Positions 42,265 through 49,784 of a DNA stretch of 64,000 bases are shown one piece after another; the stretch's first letter is position 1; each line of letters opens with the position of its first letter. The position numbers and the translations under genes are program-made. Below the pieces are notes generated by a model, which did no database searches, had not been told where the DNA came from, and saw only the letters and a program-made list of their open reading frames with translations. The DNA comes from Lysobacterales bacterium. Lineage in GTDB: Bacteria > Pseudomonadota > Gammaproteobacteria > Xanthomonadales > Ahniellaceae. The DNA is taken from contig JADJCM010000002.1 in NCBI GenBank assembly GCA_016703225.1, positions 372,001-436,000 of the forward strand. The letters are read 5' to 3'.

Positions 42265-43938
42265 GTGAGCGCGTCGCGTCCGATTGCCATCCTGCTGCTC
42301 GCAGCCGTGGCCGCCTGCTCGAGCGAGCAGGCACCGCTGGCCGCAACGGCAACCGCACCGCCGCCAGCGAGCATCGTCGGCACCCACGAGCCCTTCGCCG
42401 AGCACGCGGTCTACTTCGTGTTGACCGACCGTTTCGTCAATGGCGACCCCGCCAACGACCATCGCGACCAGGGCGGTGCCCTGCGCACCTTCGACCTGCC
42501 GACGCCGAATGCGCCGCCCGGCGAAAGCGACAACGTCGGTTACCTCGGTGGCGACTATCGCGGCCTGCTTGATCACGCCGACTACATCCGTGACATGGGC
42601 TTCGGTGCGGTCTGGATCACGCCGATCGTCGACAACCCGGACGAACACTTCAGCGGTGGTGATCCGGTGACCTGGAAGGGCTTCTTCACCGACCGCGGGA
42701 AGTCCGGCTTCCACGGCTACTGGGGCGTGAACTTCTTCGTCGAGGACGAACACCTGCCAAGCGCAGGTCTGCATTTCCGCGAGTTCACCGACGGTATGCG
42801 CGCCAAGGGCCTGAAGACCGTGCTCGACATCGTGGCCAACCATGGCTCGCCGTCGTTCTCGATGCCGAACGACCAGCCCAAGTACGGCGAGATCTACGAT
42901 CGCGATGGCTTGCTCATCGCCGACCACCAGAACCTGGAACCGGAGCAGCTCGATCCGGCAAACAACCCGCTGCATGCCTTCTTCTTCGCGAAGAAGGACC
43001 TGGCGCAGCTGTCGAATGTCGACGACACCAGTCCGGTCGTGCGCGACTACTTCATCGAGGCCTACAGCCACTGGATCGACGAAGGTGCCGACGCGTTCCG
43101 CATCGACACCATCCGCCATGTCGGCCTGCCGTTCTGGAAGGAGTTCAGCGGCCGCATCCGCGCCAAGCGCCCGGGCTTCTTCCTGTTCGGCGAGGCCTTC
43201 GACCACGATGCCAACAAGATCGCGCCATTCACACTGGATGAGAACGGAGCGATCTCGGTGCTCGACTTCCCGCTCAAGGCCGAACTGGTGAAAGTGTTCG
43301 GTCGCGAGGACGCCGACTACGGCGAAATCGCCAAGGCGCTGTTCCTGAAGGATGGTCCGTATCGCAATGTCTACGAGCTGATGACCTTCTACGACAACCA
43401 CGACATGGCGCGCCTCGATGCCAGCGACGCAGGCTTCATCGACGCGCACAACTTCCTGTTCACCGCACGCGGCATCCCGGTCGTCTACTACGGTTCCGAG
43501 TCCGGCTTCATGCGCGGCACGGCGGAGCACGCCGGCAATCGCAACTACTTCGGTGTGGAAGGCATCGCGGCGGCGAAGGCCAGCCCGATCCGCACGGCGC
43601 TGATGGAGGTCGCGGAGGTGCGGCGCAGCTCGATCGCGCTGCAGCGCGGCGTGCAGGTGCCAATCGAGATGGCCGGCGAGCGCGCCGCGTTCTGGCGTGT
43701 CTACCAGCATGGCGATGTGCATCAGATCGCGCTGGTGCTGTTGAACAAGGGCGATGCGGAGACGCGCTTTGCGATCACCGGGATGCAGTCGGGCGAATGG
43801 GCATCGGCCTTCGATGGCCATCTGCGCCGCGTCGATGCCGGCGGCGAAGCCAACATGGTCGTCGGCGCGCACAGTGTCGAGGTGTTGTTGCTCGATGCGG
43901 TGGTGACGGCGCCGGGGTTGGTGGCGCAGTTGCGCTGA
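42265..43938 (+). CDS. GH13 alpha-amylase-family lipoprotein
   Basis: This 557-residue protein has a lipoprotein signal ending AVAACSS (Cys18) and a GH13 domain: VYFVLTDRFVNGDP, nucleophile in ADAFRIDTIRHV, acid/base in FFLFGEAFD and the third aspartate in YDNHDMAR. A lipid anchor implies action in the periplasm or at the cell surface, cutting glucans to oligosaccharides for the transporters upstream. The start is GTG 42265, which gives a proper signal peptide. A REP-like hairpin follows the stop. Confidence 0.9.
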   Translation: MSASRPIAILLLAAVAACSSEQAPLAATATAPPPASIVGTHEPFAEHAVYFVLTDRFVNGDPANDHRDQGGALRTFDLPTPNAPPGESDNVGYLGGDYRGLLDHADYIRDMGFGAVWITPIVDNPDEHFSGGDPVTWKGFFTDRGKSGFHGYWGVNFFVEDEHLPSAGLHFREFTDGMRAKGLKTVLDIVANHGSPSFSMPNDQPKYGEIYDRDGLLIADHQNLEPEQLDPANNPLHAFFFAKKDLAQLSNVDDTSPVVRDYFIEAYSHWIDEGADAFRIDTIRHVGLPFWKEFSGRIRAKRPGFFLFGEAFDHDANKIAPFTLDENGAISVLDFPLKAELVKVFGREDADYGEIAKALFLKDGPYRNVYELMTFYDNHDMARLDASDAGFIDAHNFLFTARGIPVVYYGSESGFMRGTAEHAGNRNYFGVEGIAAAKASPIRTALMEVAEVRRSSIALQRGVQVPIEMAGERAAFWRVYQHGDVHQIALVLLNKGDAETRFAITGMQSGEWASAFDGHLRRVDAGGEANMVVGAHSVEVLLLDAVVTAPGLVAQLR

Positions 43939-43964
43939 GACGCGCGGTGGATGTTGGCGCGAAC

Positions 43965-44042
43965 CCGTAGGGGCAGGCCCCCGTGCCTGCCCGGCCCCTC
44001 GCGACCATCTGCCAGGGCGGCCACAGGGGGCCACCCCTACGG
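43965..44042. repeat. REP-like inverted repeat between convergent genes
   Basis: A 78-bp unit bounded by CCGTAGGGG and CCCCTACGG contains nested GC-rich inverted segments (GGGCAGGCCC, GGCCACAGGGGGCCACCCC). It lies between the amylase and LacI stops. The layout fits a REP/MITE-like hairpin that may also end transcription from both sides. Confidence 0.6.
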
Positions 44043-44056
44043 TGGAGGGGCGCTGG

Positions 44057-45085
44057 CTATTTGGCCCCGCAGGACCGCCGCACCACCAACTGCGCCGGCA
44101 GCAACTGGTTGCCGATCGCTTCGCCGCGCACCAGCTTGACCAGCGTGTCGACCAGCAATTCGCCGGCGCGTTTGGTGTCTTGCAGTACCGTGGTCAGCGG
44201 CGGGTTCACGTAGTTCGCGATCGGGATGTCGTCGAAGCCGACCACCGCCACGTCCTCGGGCACGCGCCGGCCGGATTCGACCAGGGCGCGGATGGCGCCG
44301 ATGGCGAGCAGGTCGCTGGCGGCGAAGATCGCGTCGAACTTCACGCCGGTATCGATCATGTGGCGGGTGGCTTCGAAGCCGACGTGTTCGATCGAATCGG
44401 TGGCATCGACCTGCAGGTCTGGCCACACCTCCAGGCCCGCGGCTTCGAGTGCGGCGACATAACCGCGATAGCGGTCGAAGAACTCCGGGCAGTTGGCCGA
44501 TGCCGAGCCGACGAAAGCGATGTTTTTGCGTCCGAGCTGCAGCAGGTGTTCGGTGGCGGCACGACCCCCAGCGAAGTTGTCGCAGCCGATGGAGACGCCG
44601 GGTTGGCCCTCGACCACCGCGCCCCAGCGCACGAAACGGGTGCCGTGCGCAGCCAGTTCTTCGAGCTTGGCGCGCGACTTCAGATAGTCGCCGTAGCCGA
44701 GCAGGATGATGCCATCGGCCTTGTGGCTGTCCAGAAAATCGGCGTGCCAGTCGTTGGACAATTGCTGGAACGAGATCAGCAGGTCGTAGCCTTCGGCGGC
44801 GCAGGCGTGGGTGATCGAGCCCAGCATGGACAGGAAGAACGGATTGATCATCGACTGGTCCGAGGTCGGGTCCTCGAACAGCAGCAGGGCGATGGTCTCG
44901 GCGCGCTGACGGCGCAGCGACGACGCATTCTTGTCGACCTTGTAGTTCAACTCGCGCGCGATCGCCTCGATCTTCTGTCGGGTCTCGGTGCTGACCAGCC
45001 CACTGCCCCTCAACGCCCGCGACACCGTCGCCTGCGAGACGCCGGCGCGGTAGGCGATATCGAACGAGGTCGGCTTGCCTTTCAT
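44057..45085 (-). CDS. LacI-family transcriptional regulator of the sugar locus
   Basis: This 342-residue protein has an N-terminal LacI helix-turn-helix (SFDIAYRAGVSQATVSRALRG, residues 7-27) and hinge, followed by a periplasmic-binding-protein-like sensor domain (GIILLGYGD, VGFDDIPIANYVNPPLTTV). It likely binds the repeated TGCAAACGTATTCAT sites and responds to maltose or a related sugar. The ATG at 45085 precedes the HTH by six residues. It is convergent with the amylase and divergent from the DUF2278 gene. Confidence 0.93.
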   Translation of the reverse strand: MKGKPTSFDIAYRAGVSQATVSRALRGSGLVSTETRQKIEAIARELNYKVDKNASSLRRQRAETIALLLFEDPTSDQSMINPFFLSMLGSITHACAAEGYDLLISFQQLSNDWHADFLDSHKADGIILLGYGDYLKSRAKLEELAAHGTRFVRWGAVVEGQPGVSIGCDNFAGGRAATEHLLQLGRKNIAFVGSASANCPEFFDRYRGYVAALEAAGLEVWPDLQVDATDSIEHVGFEATRHMIDTGVKFDAIFAASDLLAIGAIRALVESGRRVPEDVAVVGFDDIPIANYVNPPLTTVLQDTKRAGELLVDTLVKLVRGEAIGNQLLPAQLVVRRSCGAK

Positions 45086-45267
45086 GCAGGTCCCGTGAAG
45101 GAGGCGCCTATTCTGGCGGCAGTGCAGGCGCCGATGAAAGCGCGACGGCGTCGGGTGGCCGGCTGCCAACCCGGTCACGAAACCGGCACGCACTGACAAT
45201 GGGTGTTGCGAAATGTAACGTTGCCGCCGTATCGTGGGCGCTTTCGTCAATCGAGGAGGGGAGCACC

Positions 45268-46326
45268 ATGATGTTGCGCAAGGCGTGGATGTGTCTGGCC
45301 GCTGCGGCCAGTTTGTTTGCCGGTTCGGTACGCGCCGAACTGGATGATTACAGTGTCGTGATTGGTCGTCCGACCAGCTACTACCTGGAGCCGGCGGCGG
45401 GTGAAGGCAAGTGGCCGCACTATGTGGTCAATGTGGATACCCCGGCCGGACCGCAGCGCGCGGTGATCAACGTCTACCGGCGGGTTGGCGAGCAGGTCAT
45501 GCATCGCGAGGTCGCGATGGCGCCGTTCGCGGGCTACAACGGCATTTTCTCCAAGCCCGACGGCGTTCACCACCTGCCGTTCCATGCCGCGGCCGGTGCC
45601 GACACCGGCGGCGCGCTCGACTACATGCGCAACTCGTTCCTGCTCGGCGACATCCGCACCACGCCGTGGAGCACTGCGCCGCTGGTCAGTGGCGGTACCA
45701 GCGTGCCGCTGTGGGATTCGTTGATGCTCAATGCCCGCCGTGTCTACATCTTCGGCGAGCCGTACCACAACAGCGACGGCAGCAACGGCATCCATGACGT
45801 GCACCAGAACCAGGGCAACTTCGCCGGCGCCAGCTACTCCTGGCTCAACGGCCGTTGGCAGGACGGCGGCATGATCATTGAGTACGACCCGAGCCGCATC
45901 TGGATCCCGCGCTACTGCGGTTTCGTGCCGCCCTGCTGGGGCGGGTTCTACCTGACGATTCCGAACCGCACGCTGGTGATGACCCGCTTCCAGGTACAGC
46001 AGGATTTCACCGACGCCAATGGTCACGGCGTGACCCCGAGCCAGATCAATTACAACGGCAACAGCACCGTCGCCAACGGCTGGGTCGACTACGGACCGTT
46101 CTGGTCCGGCCAGATGCAGGTCGAGCTGGACGCACTCTCGGGCAACCCCGACGTCTACCTGCAGCTCGGTGCACCGCCGACCGAGTCGAGCTATCGCGCG
46201 CGCTCCGGGGCAGCCGGCCTGGGCAGCGAGTTCCTGCGCGACTACGCGCCCCTGCAGTGGACCTACGTCCGCGTCCGCGCCAACGGCGCGGCATCGAGCT
46301 GGAACATCCGCTTCAAGTACTTCTGA
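45268..46326 (+). CDS. DUF2278 (YukJ-like) secreted protein
   Basis: This 352-residue protein has a signal peptide (cleavage near SVRA) and a DUF2278-like domain, with the block GSNGIHDVHQNQGN that characterises the YukJ family. Function is unknown. A GAGGAGGG ribosome site lies before the ATG at 45268; upstream in-frame codons from 45199 lack a signal. The C-terminal 90 residues (QMQVELDALSGNPDVYLQLG) look like a bacterial pre-peptidase C-terminal-type beta-sandwich. It has no clear link to the sugar or molybdopterin genes beside it. Confidence 0.7.
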   Translation: MMLRKAWMCLAAAASLFAGSVRAELDDYSVVIGRPTSYYLEPAAGEGKWPHYVVNVDTPAGPQRAVINVYRRVGEQVMHREVAMAPFAGYNGIFSKPDGVHHLPFHAAAGADTGGALDYMRNSFLLGDIRTTPWSTAPLVSGGTSVPLWDSLMLNARRVYIFGEPYHNSDGSNGIHDVHQNQGNFAGASYSWLNGRWQDGGMIIEYDPSRIWIPRYCGFVPPCWGGFYLTIPNRTLVMTRFQVQQDFTDANGHGVTPSQINYNGNSTVANGWVDYGPFWSGQMQVELDALSGNPDVYLQLGAPPTESSYRARSGAAGLGSEFLRDYAPLQWTYVRVRANGAASSWNIRFKYF

Positions 46327-46336
46327 CCTGGATCGT

Positions 46337-46375
46337 TGCGCAGGCCCCACCCGAACACCGGGCGGGGCCTGCGCA
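46337..46375. terminator. hairpin between convergent DUF2278 and moaE genes
   Basis: A long near-perfect stem, TGCGCAGGCCCC pairing with GGGGCCTGCGCA and continuing through CCCG/CGGG, lies 10 bp after the DUF2278 stop. There is no T-run, so it may act with Rho or as a bidirectional stop. Confidence 0.55.
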
Positions 46376-46416
46376 CGAACCGGACGCCGGTGAGCTGCCG
46401 ACGTGCAGTTGCCGTC

Positions 46417-46902
46417 TTATTGCGACACTGCGCCGACGGCGGCGGACGCCGGTGCGCACAACGAGCAACCTTCGCTCCAGGCGCTGTCGCCGTCTGCGTA
46501 GTGCTCCTGTTTCCAGATCGGCGCTGCGTGCTTGACCTGCTCGATGGCCAGGCGGCAGGCGCGAAAGGCTTCGTCGCGGTGCGGTGTGCCGGCGGCCACG
46601 ACCACGGCGATGTCGCCGACCGCAAGCCGGCCGCGGGCGTGGGCGATGAACAGCCGCAGCCGCGGTCCGACGTCGGCGCGGGCGGCAGCGTCGATCGTCG
46701 CGAATACCTCCAGCGCCAGCGGCTCGAACAGGTCGTAGCTGACGCCGACCACGTCGCGGCCATGATTCTGCGCCCGCACCTTGCCGACGAACATCGCCAG
46801 ACCGCCGAACCCGGGGTCGGAGACGAAGTCGAGCGCGGCTGCGGCATCGAGCCCGCACACGGCGATGTCGGCGATCTCGCGATGCAGATTCGATGCGGGC
46901 AT
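46417..46902 (-). CDS. moaE: molybdopterin synthase catalytic subunit MoaE
   Basis: This 161-residue protein shows the MoaE blocks FVGKVRAQNHGRDV, AAGTPHRDEAFRACRLAIEQVKHAAPIWKQEHY and the C-terminal GDSAWSEG. The conserved lysines that bind the MoaD thiocarboxylate and substrate are present. With MoaD it puts the dithiolene sulfurs into precursor Z (cPMP). It is the last gene of moaA-moeA-moaD-moaE on the minus strand. No moaC or moaB is in the window. The tail after residue 145 is longer than usual and ends with two cysteines (CSLCAP). Confidence 0.93.
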   Translation of the reverse strand: MPASNLHREIADIAVCGLDAAAALDFVSDPGFGGLAMFVGKVRAQNHGRDVVGVSYDLFEPLALEVFATIDAAARADVGPRLRLFIAHARGRLAVGDIAVVVAAGTPHRDEAFRACRLAIEQVKHAAPIWKQEHYADGDSAWSEGCSLCAPASAAVGAVSQ

Positions 46903-46905
46903 GGC

Positions 46906-47166
46906 TCAGCCTCCACTCACCGGCGGTAGCACCGCCATGCGTCCGTCGGCGGGCAACGCATCGCCGTCGCGCAACACCTCGCGGTCGCTGGCGAACGCCG
47001 ATCGCGCCAGCAGGCCAGGCTTGAACTCGGGCCAATGCGACTCGGCGTAGGTGCCGAGCGCGCGGCGCAAGTCGGCCACTGTCGCAGCCTCGGGCATGGT
47101 CAGCGTCACCTGCGCCGCGGGATCGAATTGGCGAAACGCGCCGAACAGCGACACCTGCACGATCAT
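46906..47166 (-). CDS. moaD: molybdopterin synthase sulfur carrier MoaD
   Basis: This 86-residue ubiquitin-like protein ends in the required Gly-Gly (PPVSGG). It is adenylated and thiocarboxylated at the final glycine and hands sulfur to MoaE. The ATG overlaps the moeA stop by 4 bp, and moaE starts 3 bp after its stop. Confidence 0.93.
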   Translation of the reverse strand: MIVQVSLFGAFRQFDPAAQVTLTMPEAATVADLRRALGTYAESHWPEFKPGLLARSAFASDREVLRDGDALPADGRMAVLPPVSGG

Positions 47167-48410
47167 GTCGACGCTTCTCCCAGTAACGAGCCCAGTTCAT
47201 GTCCGCTGGCGTAGACCTCGACCAGGTCGCCCTGCGCGAATTGCTCGATCGCCTCGGGCAGCACGGCCCAGGCGTTGGCGTCGAGCAGAGGAGCGGTGCG
47301 AAACGACTCCTGTCCGGGCAACAGCGTCACTGCCAGGCGCCCATCGCGGTCGCAGCCGAGACGAGCTTTCTGCCAGGCGCGAACGCCCGCGGGTTTGCGC
47401 GCCGGTTGCAGCAGGCGCGCCCGCCATGGCTGTTCATCGGGCAGGCCGAGCTGCGCGCGCAGCAGCGGTTCGACGAAGAAGCGCAGCCCGACCGCACTCG
47501 ATACCGGATTGCCGGGCAAACCGAAGAACGCCTGGCCGCCGGCCAGCCTGGCTGCGAGCAGCGGTTTGCCCGGGCGCATCGCGACCTTGTGGAACAGGGT
47601 TTCGGCACCGATCGCAGCCAGTGTCTGCGGTACGAAGTCGTACCGTCCCATCGACACCGCCCCGGTGCTGAGCACGATCGTGGCGCCCGCGGCGAGGGCG
47701 CGCGCGAGCGCGGCGCGGAATGCATCGGCATCGTCGGACACGGTCTCGCGGTGCACGCAGACCGCGCCCGCGGCCGCCAGTCGCGCCGCCAGGTAGGGCC
47801 CGTTGCCGTTGCGGATCTGCCCCGCTGCAAGCGGCAGAAGCGGGTCGTCCACCAGCTCGCGCCCGGTGCACAGCACCGCAACGCGAGGTTGCTCACGCAC
47901 CGGCAGGCGGGCGATGCCGAGCCCGGACGCGACCAGCAGGTGCGCCGGCGTGATCCACTCCCCCGCGCGCAAGGCGCGGCTGCCGACGCGCACATCTTCG
48001 CCGGCGCGGCGCAGGTGTTGTCCGACGCGGACGTCGTCGAGCAGGCGGATGCGGCGAGCGGCGCCGGGCAGCCGTTGCACCTGCTCGATCGGCACCACCG
48101 CATCGGCACCCTCGGGAATGCGTGCCCCGGTCATGATCTCGCAGGCAATGCCTGGTTCCAGGCGGCGCGCGCCATCGCCGGCGGCTTGTTCGCCGGAGAC
48201 CGGCCACTCGCTACCGCACGCGAGGACGGCGCCAGCGGTGCACAACGCGAAGCCGTCCATCGCGGCGTTGTCGAACGGCGGCAGATCGACCGGGCTGTCG
48301 AGGTCCTCGGCCAGCACCCGGCCGATCGCCGCCGCGGCGGGCAGCCAGCTCGTCGCCTCCAGCCGCGCCAGCGTGCGTACGCGGCGCTGGGCTTCCTCGA
48401 CGGCAATCAT
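47163..48410 (-). CDS. moeA: molybdopterin molybdenumtransferase MoeA
   Basis: This 415-residue MoeA has PPFDNAAMDGFAL near residue 50, ACEIMTGARIPEGADAVVPIEQ, the MoCF-binding domain with VLSTGAVSMGRYDFV and PGKPLLAARLAGGQAFFGLPGNPVSSAVG, and a C-terminal beta domain. It inserts molybdate into adenylylated molybdopterin. ATG 48410 is chosen because it makes an ATGA junction with a short upstream frame. An in-frame TTG at 48512 (preceded by GGAGG, zero spacing) is a weaker alternative that would add 34 residues. Confidence 0.92.
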   Translation of the reverse strand: MIAVEEAQRRVRTLARLEATSWLPAAAAIGRVLAEDLDSPVDLPPFDNAAMDGFALCTAGAVLACGSEWPVSGEQAAGDGARRLEPGIACEIMTGARIPEGADAVVPIEQVQRLPGAARRIRLLDDVRVGQHLRRAGEDVRVGSRALRAGEWITPAHLLVASGLGIARLPVREQPRVAVLCTGRELVDDPLLPLAAGQIRNGNGPYLAARLAAAGAVCVHRETVSDDADAFRAALARALAAGATIVLSTGAVSMGRYDFVPQTLAAIGAETLFHKVAMRPGKPLLAARLAGGQAFFGLPGNPVSSAVGLRFFVEPLLRAQLGLPDEQPWRARLLQPARKPAGVRAWQKARLGCDRDGRLAVTLLPGQESFRTAPLLDANAWAVLPEAIEQFAQGDLVEVYASGHELGSLLGEAST

Positions 48411-48511
48411 GGATGCGCCAGTGGACGGCACGACGTCATCCCCTGCCACGTCGGGTTGGCACTCAGGAGGGCGGCGATCTGGGCGATCGGGCAACGCGGG
48501 AGCCGATTCAT
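48407..48511 (-). CDS. 34-codon ORF between moaA and moeA
   Basis: A 34-residue frame (MNRLPRCPIAQIAALLSANP onward) begins one base after the moaA stop (TGAATG), with GGAGG just before it, and ends in an ATGA overlap with moeA. The junctions look like a real coupled gene. The sequence has two cysteines and no recognised domain. It may be a leader that couples moaA and moeA translation, a tiny protein, or chance. The other reading of this stretch is an N-terminal extension of MoeA. Confidence 0.3.
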   Translation of the reverse strand: MNRLPRCPIAQIAALLSANPTWQGMTSCRPLAHP

Positions 48512-49498
48512 TCAACCTCCGATCGAAGCCAGGTGAGGGGTCAGCCCGGTGGCGCCGCGTTCCAGCGCATGGCTCGGGGCCTTGAGCCCGGGGTGGCGCA
48601 ATAGCGTCGCCTGCAGCGTGTCGGCATGGTCCGCCGACTGCAGCAGCGGTCGCAGCGGGATACCGACCTCGCCGAACAGGCACAGCCGCAGATCGCCGCG
48701 CGCGGTGACCCGCAGGCGGTTGCAGCTGGCGCAGAAGTCGCGCGAATAGGGCGCGATGATGCCGATGCGTCCGGCGTAGTCCGGGTGTGCATACTCGCGC
48801 GCCGGGCCGGCATCCGGCGCACGCGCGAGCAATGACCAGCCAGCATCGAGCAGCGTTGTTTCAAGCAGTTCGGCACGGTAGTGGTGGCGTTCGAAATAGG
48901 CCTGGTTGTCGCCGGTACGCATCAGTTCGATGAAACGCACCGTCACCGGCCGCGCTCGCACGTAGTCGAGGAAGGCCGGCAGCTGGTCGTCGTTGAGACC
49001 GCGCAGCAGTACGGCGTTGAGCTTGATGCGCGCGAAGCCTTCGGCCAGCGCCGCGTCGATCCCGCGCAGAATTCCGTGCAGCCGGTCGGCGCCGGTGATT
49101 GCCGCGAAGCGCGCCGGGTCGAGTGCATCGACGCTCACGTTCAGCGCGCCAAGCCCGGCATCGCGCCACTCGCGCCAGTGCTGTTCGAGCAGCGCGCCAT
49201 TGCTGGTCATCGCGACGCGTTCGATGCCGGGCGTGGCGGTGACGGTGCCGATGATCTCGATCAGGTCGTGACGCAGGGTGGGTTCGCCCCCGGTCAGGCG
49301 CACCTTGTGCACGCCGAGCCGCGCAAAGCCCGCGAGCAGGCGCGCGATTTCGGCCACGCCGAGCATGTCCGGGCGCTTCGCTCCAGCGCGATAACCCTGC
49401 GGCAGGCAATAGCTGCAACGGAAGTTGCAGGCCTCGGTCAGCGACAGCCGAAGATAGGGAAAACGCCGCCCGAAGCGGTCGGCGAGTTGCGTCTGCAT
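48512..49498 (-). CDS. moaA: GTP 3',8-cyclase MoaA (radical SAM)
   Basis: This 328-residue radical SAM enzyme has the N-terminal cluster motif CNFRCSYC, TGGEPTLR, and the second cluster cysteines in FCASCNRLRVTARGDLRLCLF. The usual C-terminal double glycine is present (SIGG). It converts GTP to 3',8-cyclo-GTP, the first step of molybdopterin synthesis. The ATG at 49498 has an AAAGGAG ribosome site. The longer frame to 49804 is not conserved. It leads the moa operon and has a long GC-rich leader that may be structured. Confidence 0.95.
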   Translation of the reverse strand: MQTQLADRFGRRFPYLRLSLTEACNFRCSYCLPQGYRAGAKRPDMLGVAEIARLLAGFARLGVHKVRLTGGEPTLRHDLIEIIGTVTATPGIERVAMTSNGALLEQHWREWRDAGLGALNVSVDALDPARFAAITGADRLHGILRGIDAALAEGFARIKLNAVLLRGLNDDQLPAFLDYVRARPVTVRFIELMRTGDNQAYFERHHYRAELLETTLLDAGWSLLARAPDAGPAREYAHPDYAGRIGIIAPYSRDFCASCNRLRVTARGDLRLCLFGEVGIPLRPLLQSADHADTLQATLLRHPGLKAPSHALERGATGLTPHLASIGG

Positions 49499-49509
49499 GT
49501 TCACTCCTT

Positions 49510-49625
49510 TCCAAATTGGGGAGGTGCGCGCGTTTCCCCGCGTACCCTCGGCCCCGAAGGGGCCTCGTTCGGTGACCATGCCCGCGTTGCCGCGGTCGGA
49601 AGGTGAGCCGAATCGGAGTCGCCAA
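49510..49625 (-). promoter_or_regulatory. structured leader of moaA, possible Moco-type riboswitch
   Basis: The leader on the minus strand contains a strong hairpin GGCCCC-TTCG-GGGGCC, then GGGGAAAC within a second GC stem, then ACCTCCCC shortly before the ribosome site. A GNRA-like GAAA loop and an ACCTCC segment recall parts of the Moco RNA motif found before moaA genes, but I cannot confirm the full consensus by eye. Confidence 0.35.
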
Positions 49626-49727
49626 CGCGATTGGGCGCGCTGGCGCCGCCATGCTAGCCGAGCTGCTGCCGCCGTCAATTGCGCGGGATCAATCGCACAG
49701 ATCCCCGGCGCGATTTCACGAAGCCCC

Positions 49728-49761
49728 AAAAGAAAACCCCCGCCCGGAGGCCGGGCGGGGG
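49728..49761 (-). terminator. rho-independent terminator of the TonB receptor gene
   Basis: A perfect 11-bp stem CCCCCGCCCGG/CCGGGCGGGGG with a 3-nt loop is followed, on the minus strand, by TTTTCTTTT. It lies 24 bp after the receptor stop. Confidence 0.9.
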
Positions 49762-49784
49762 CAAAGGGGGAGAGCAGGTGCGGA

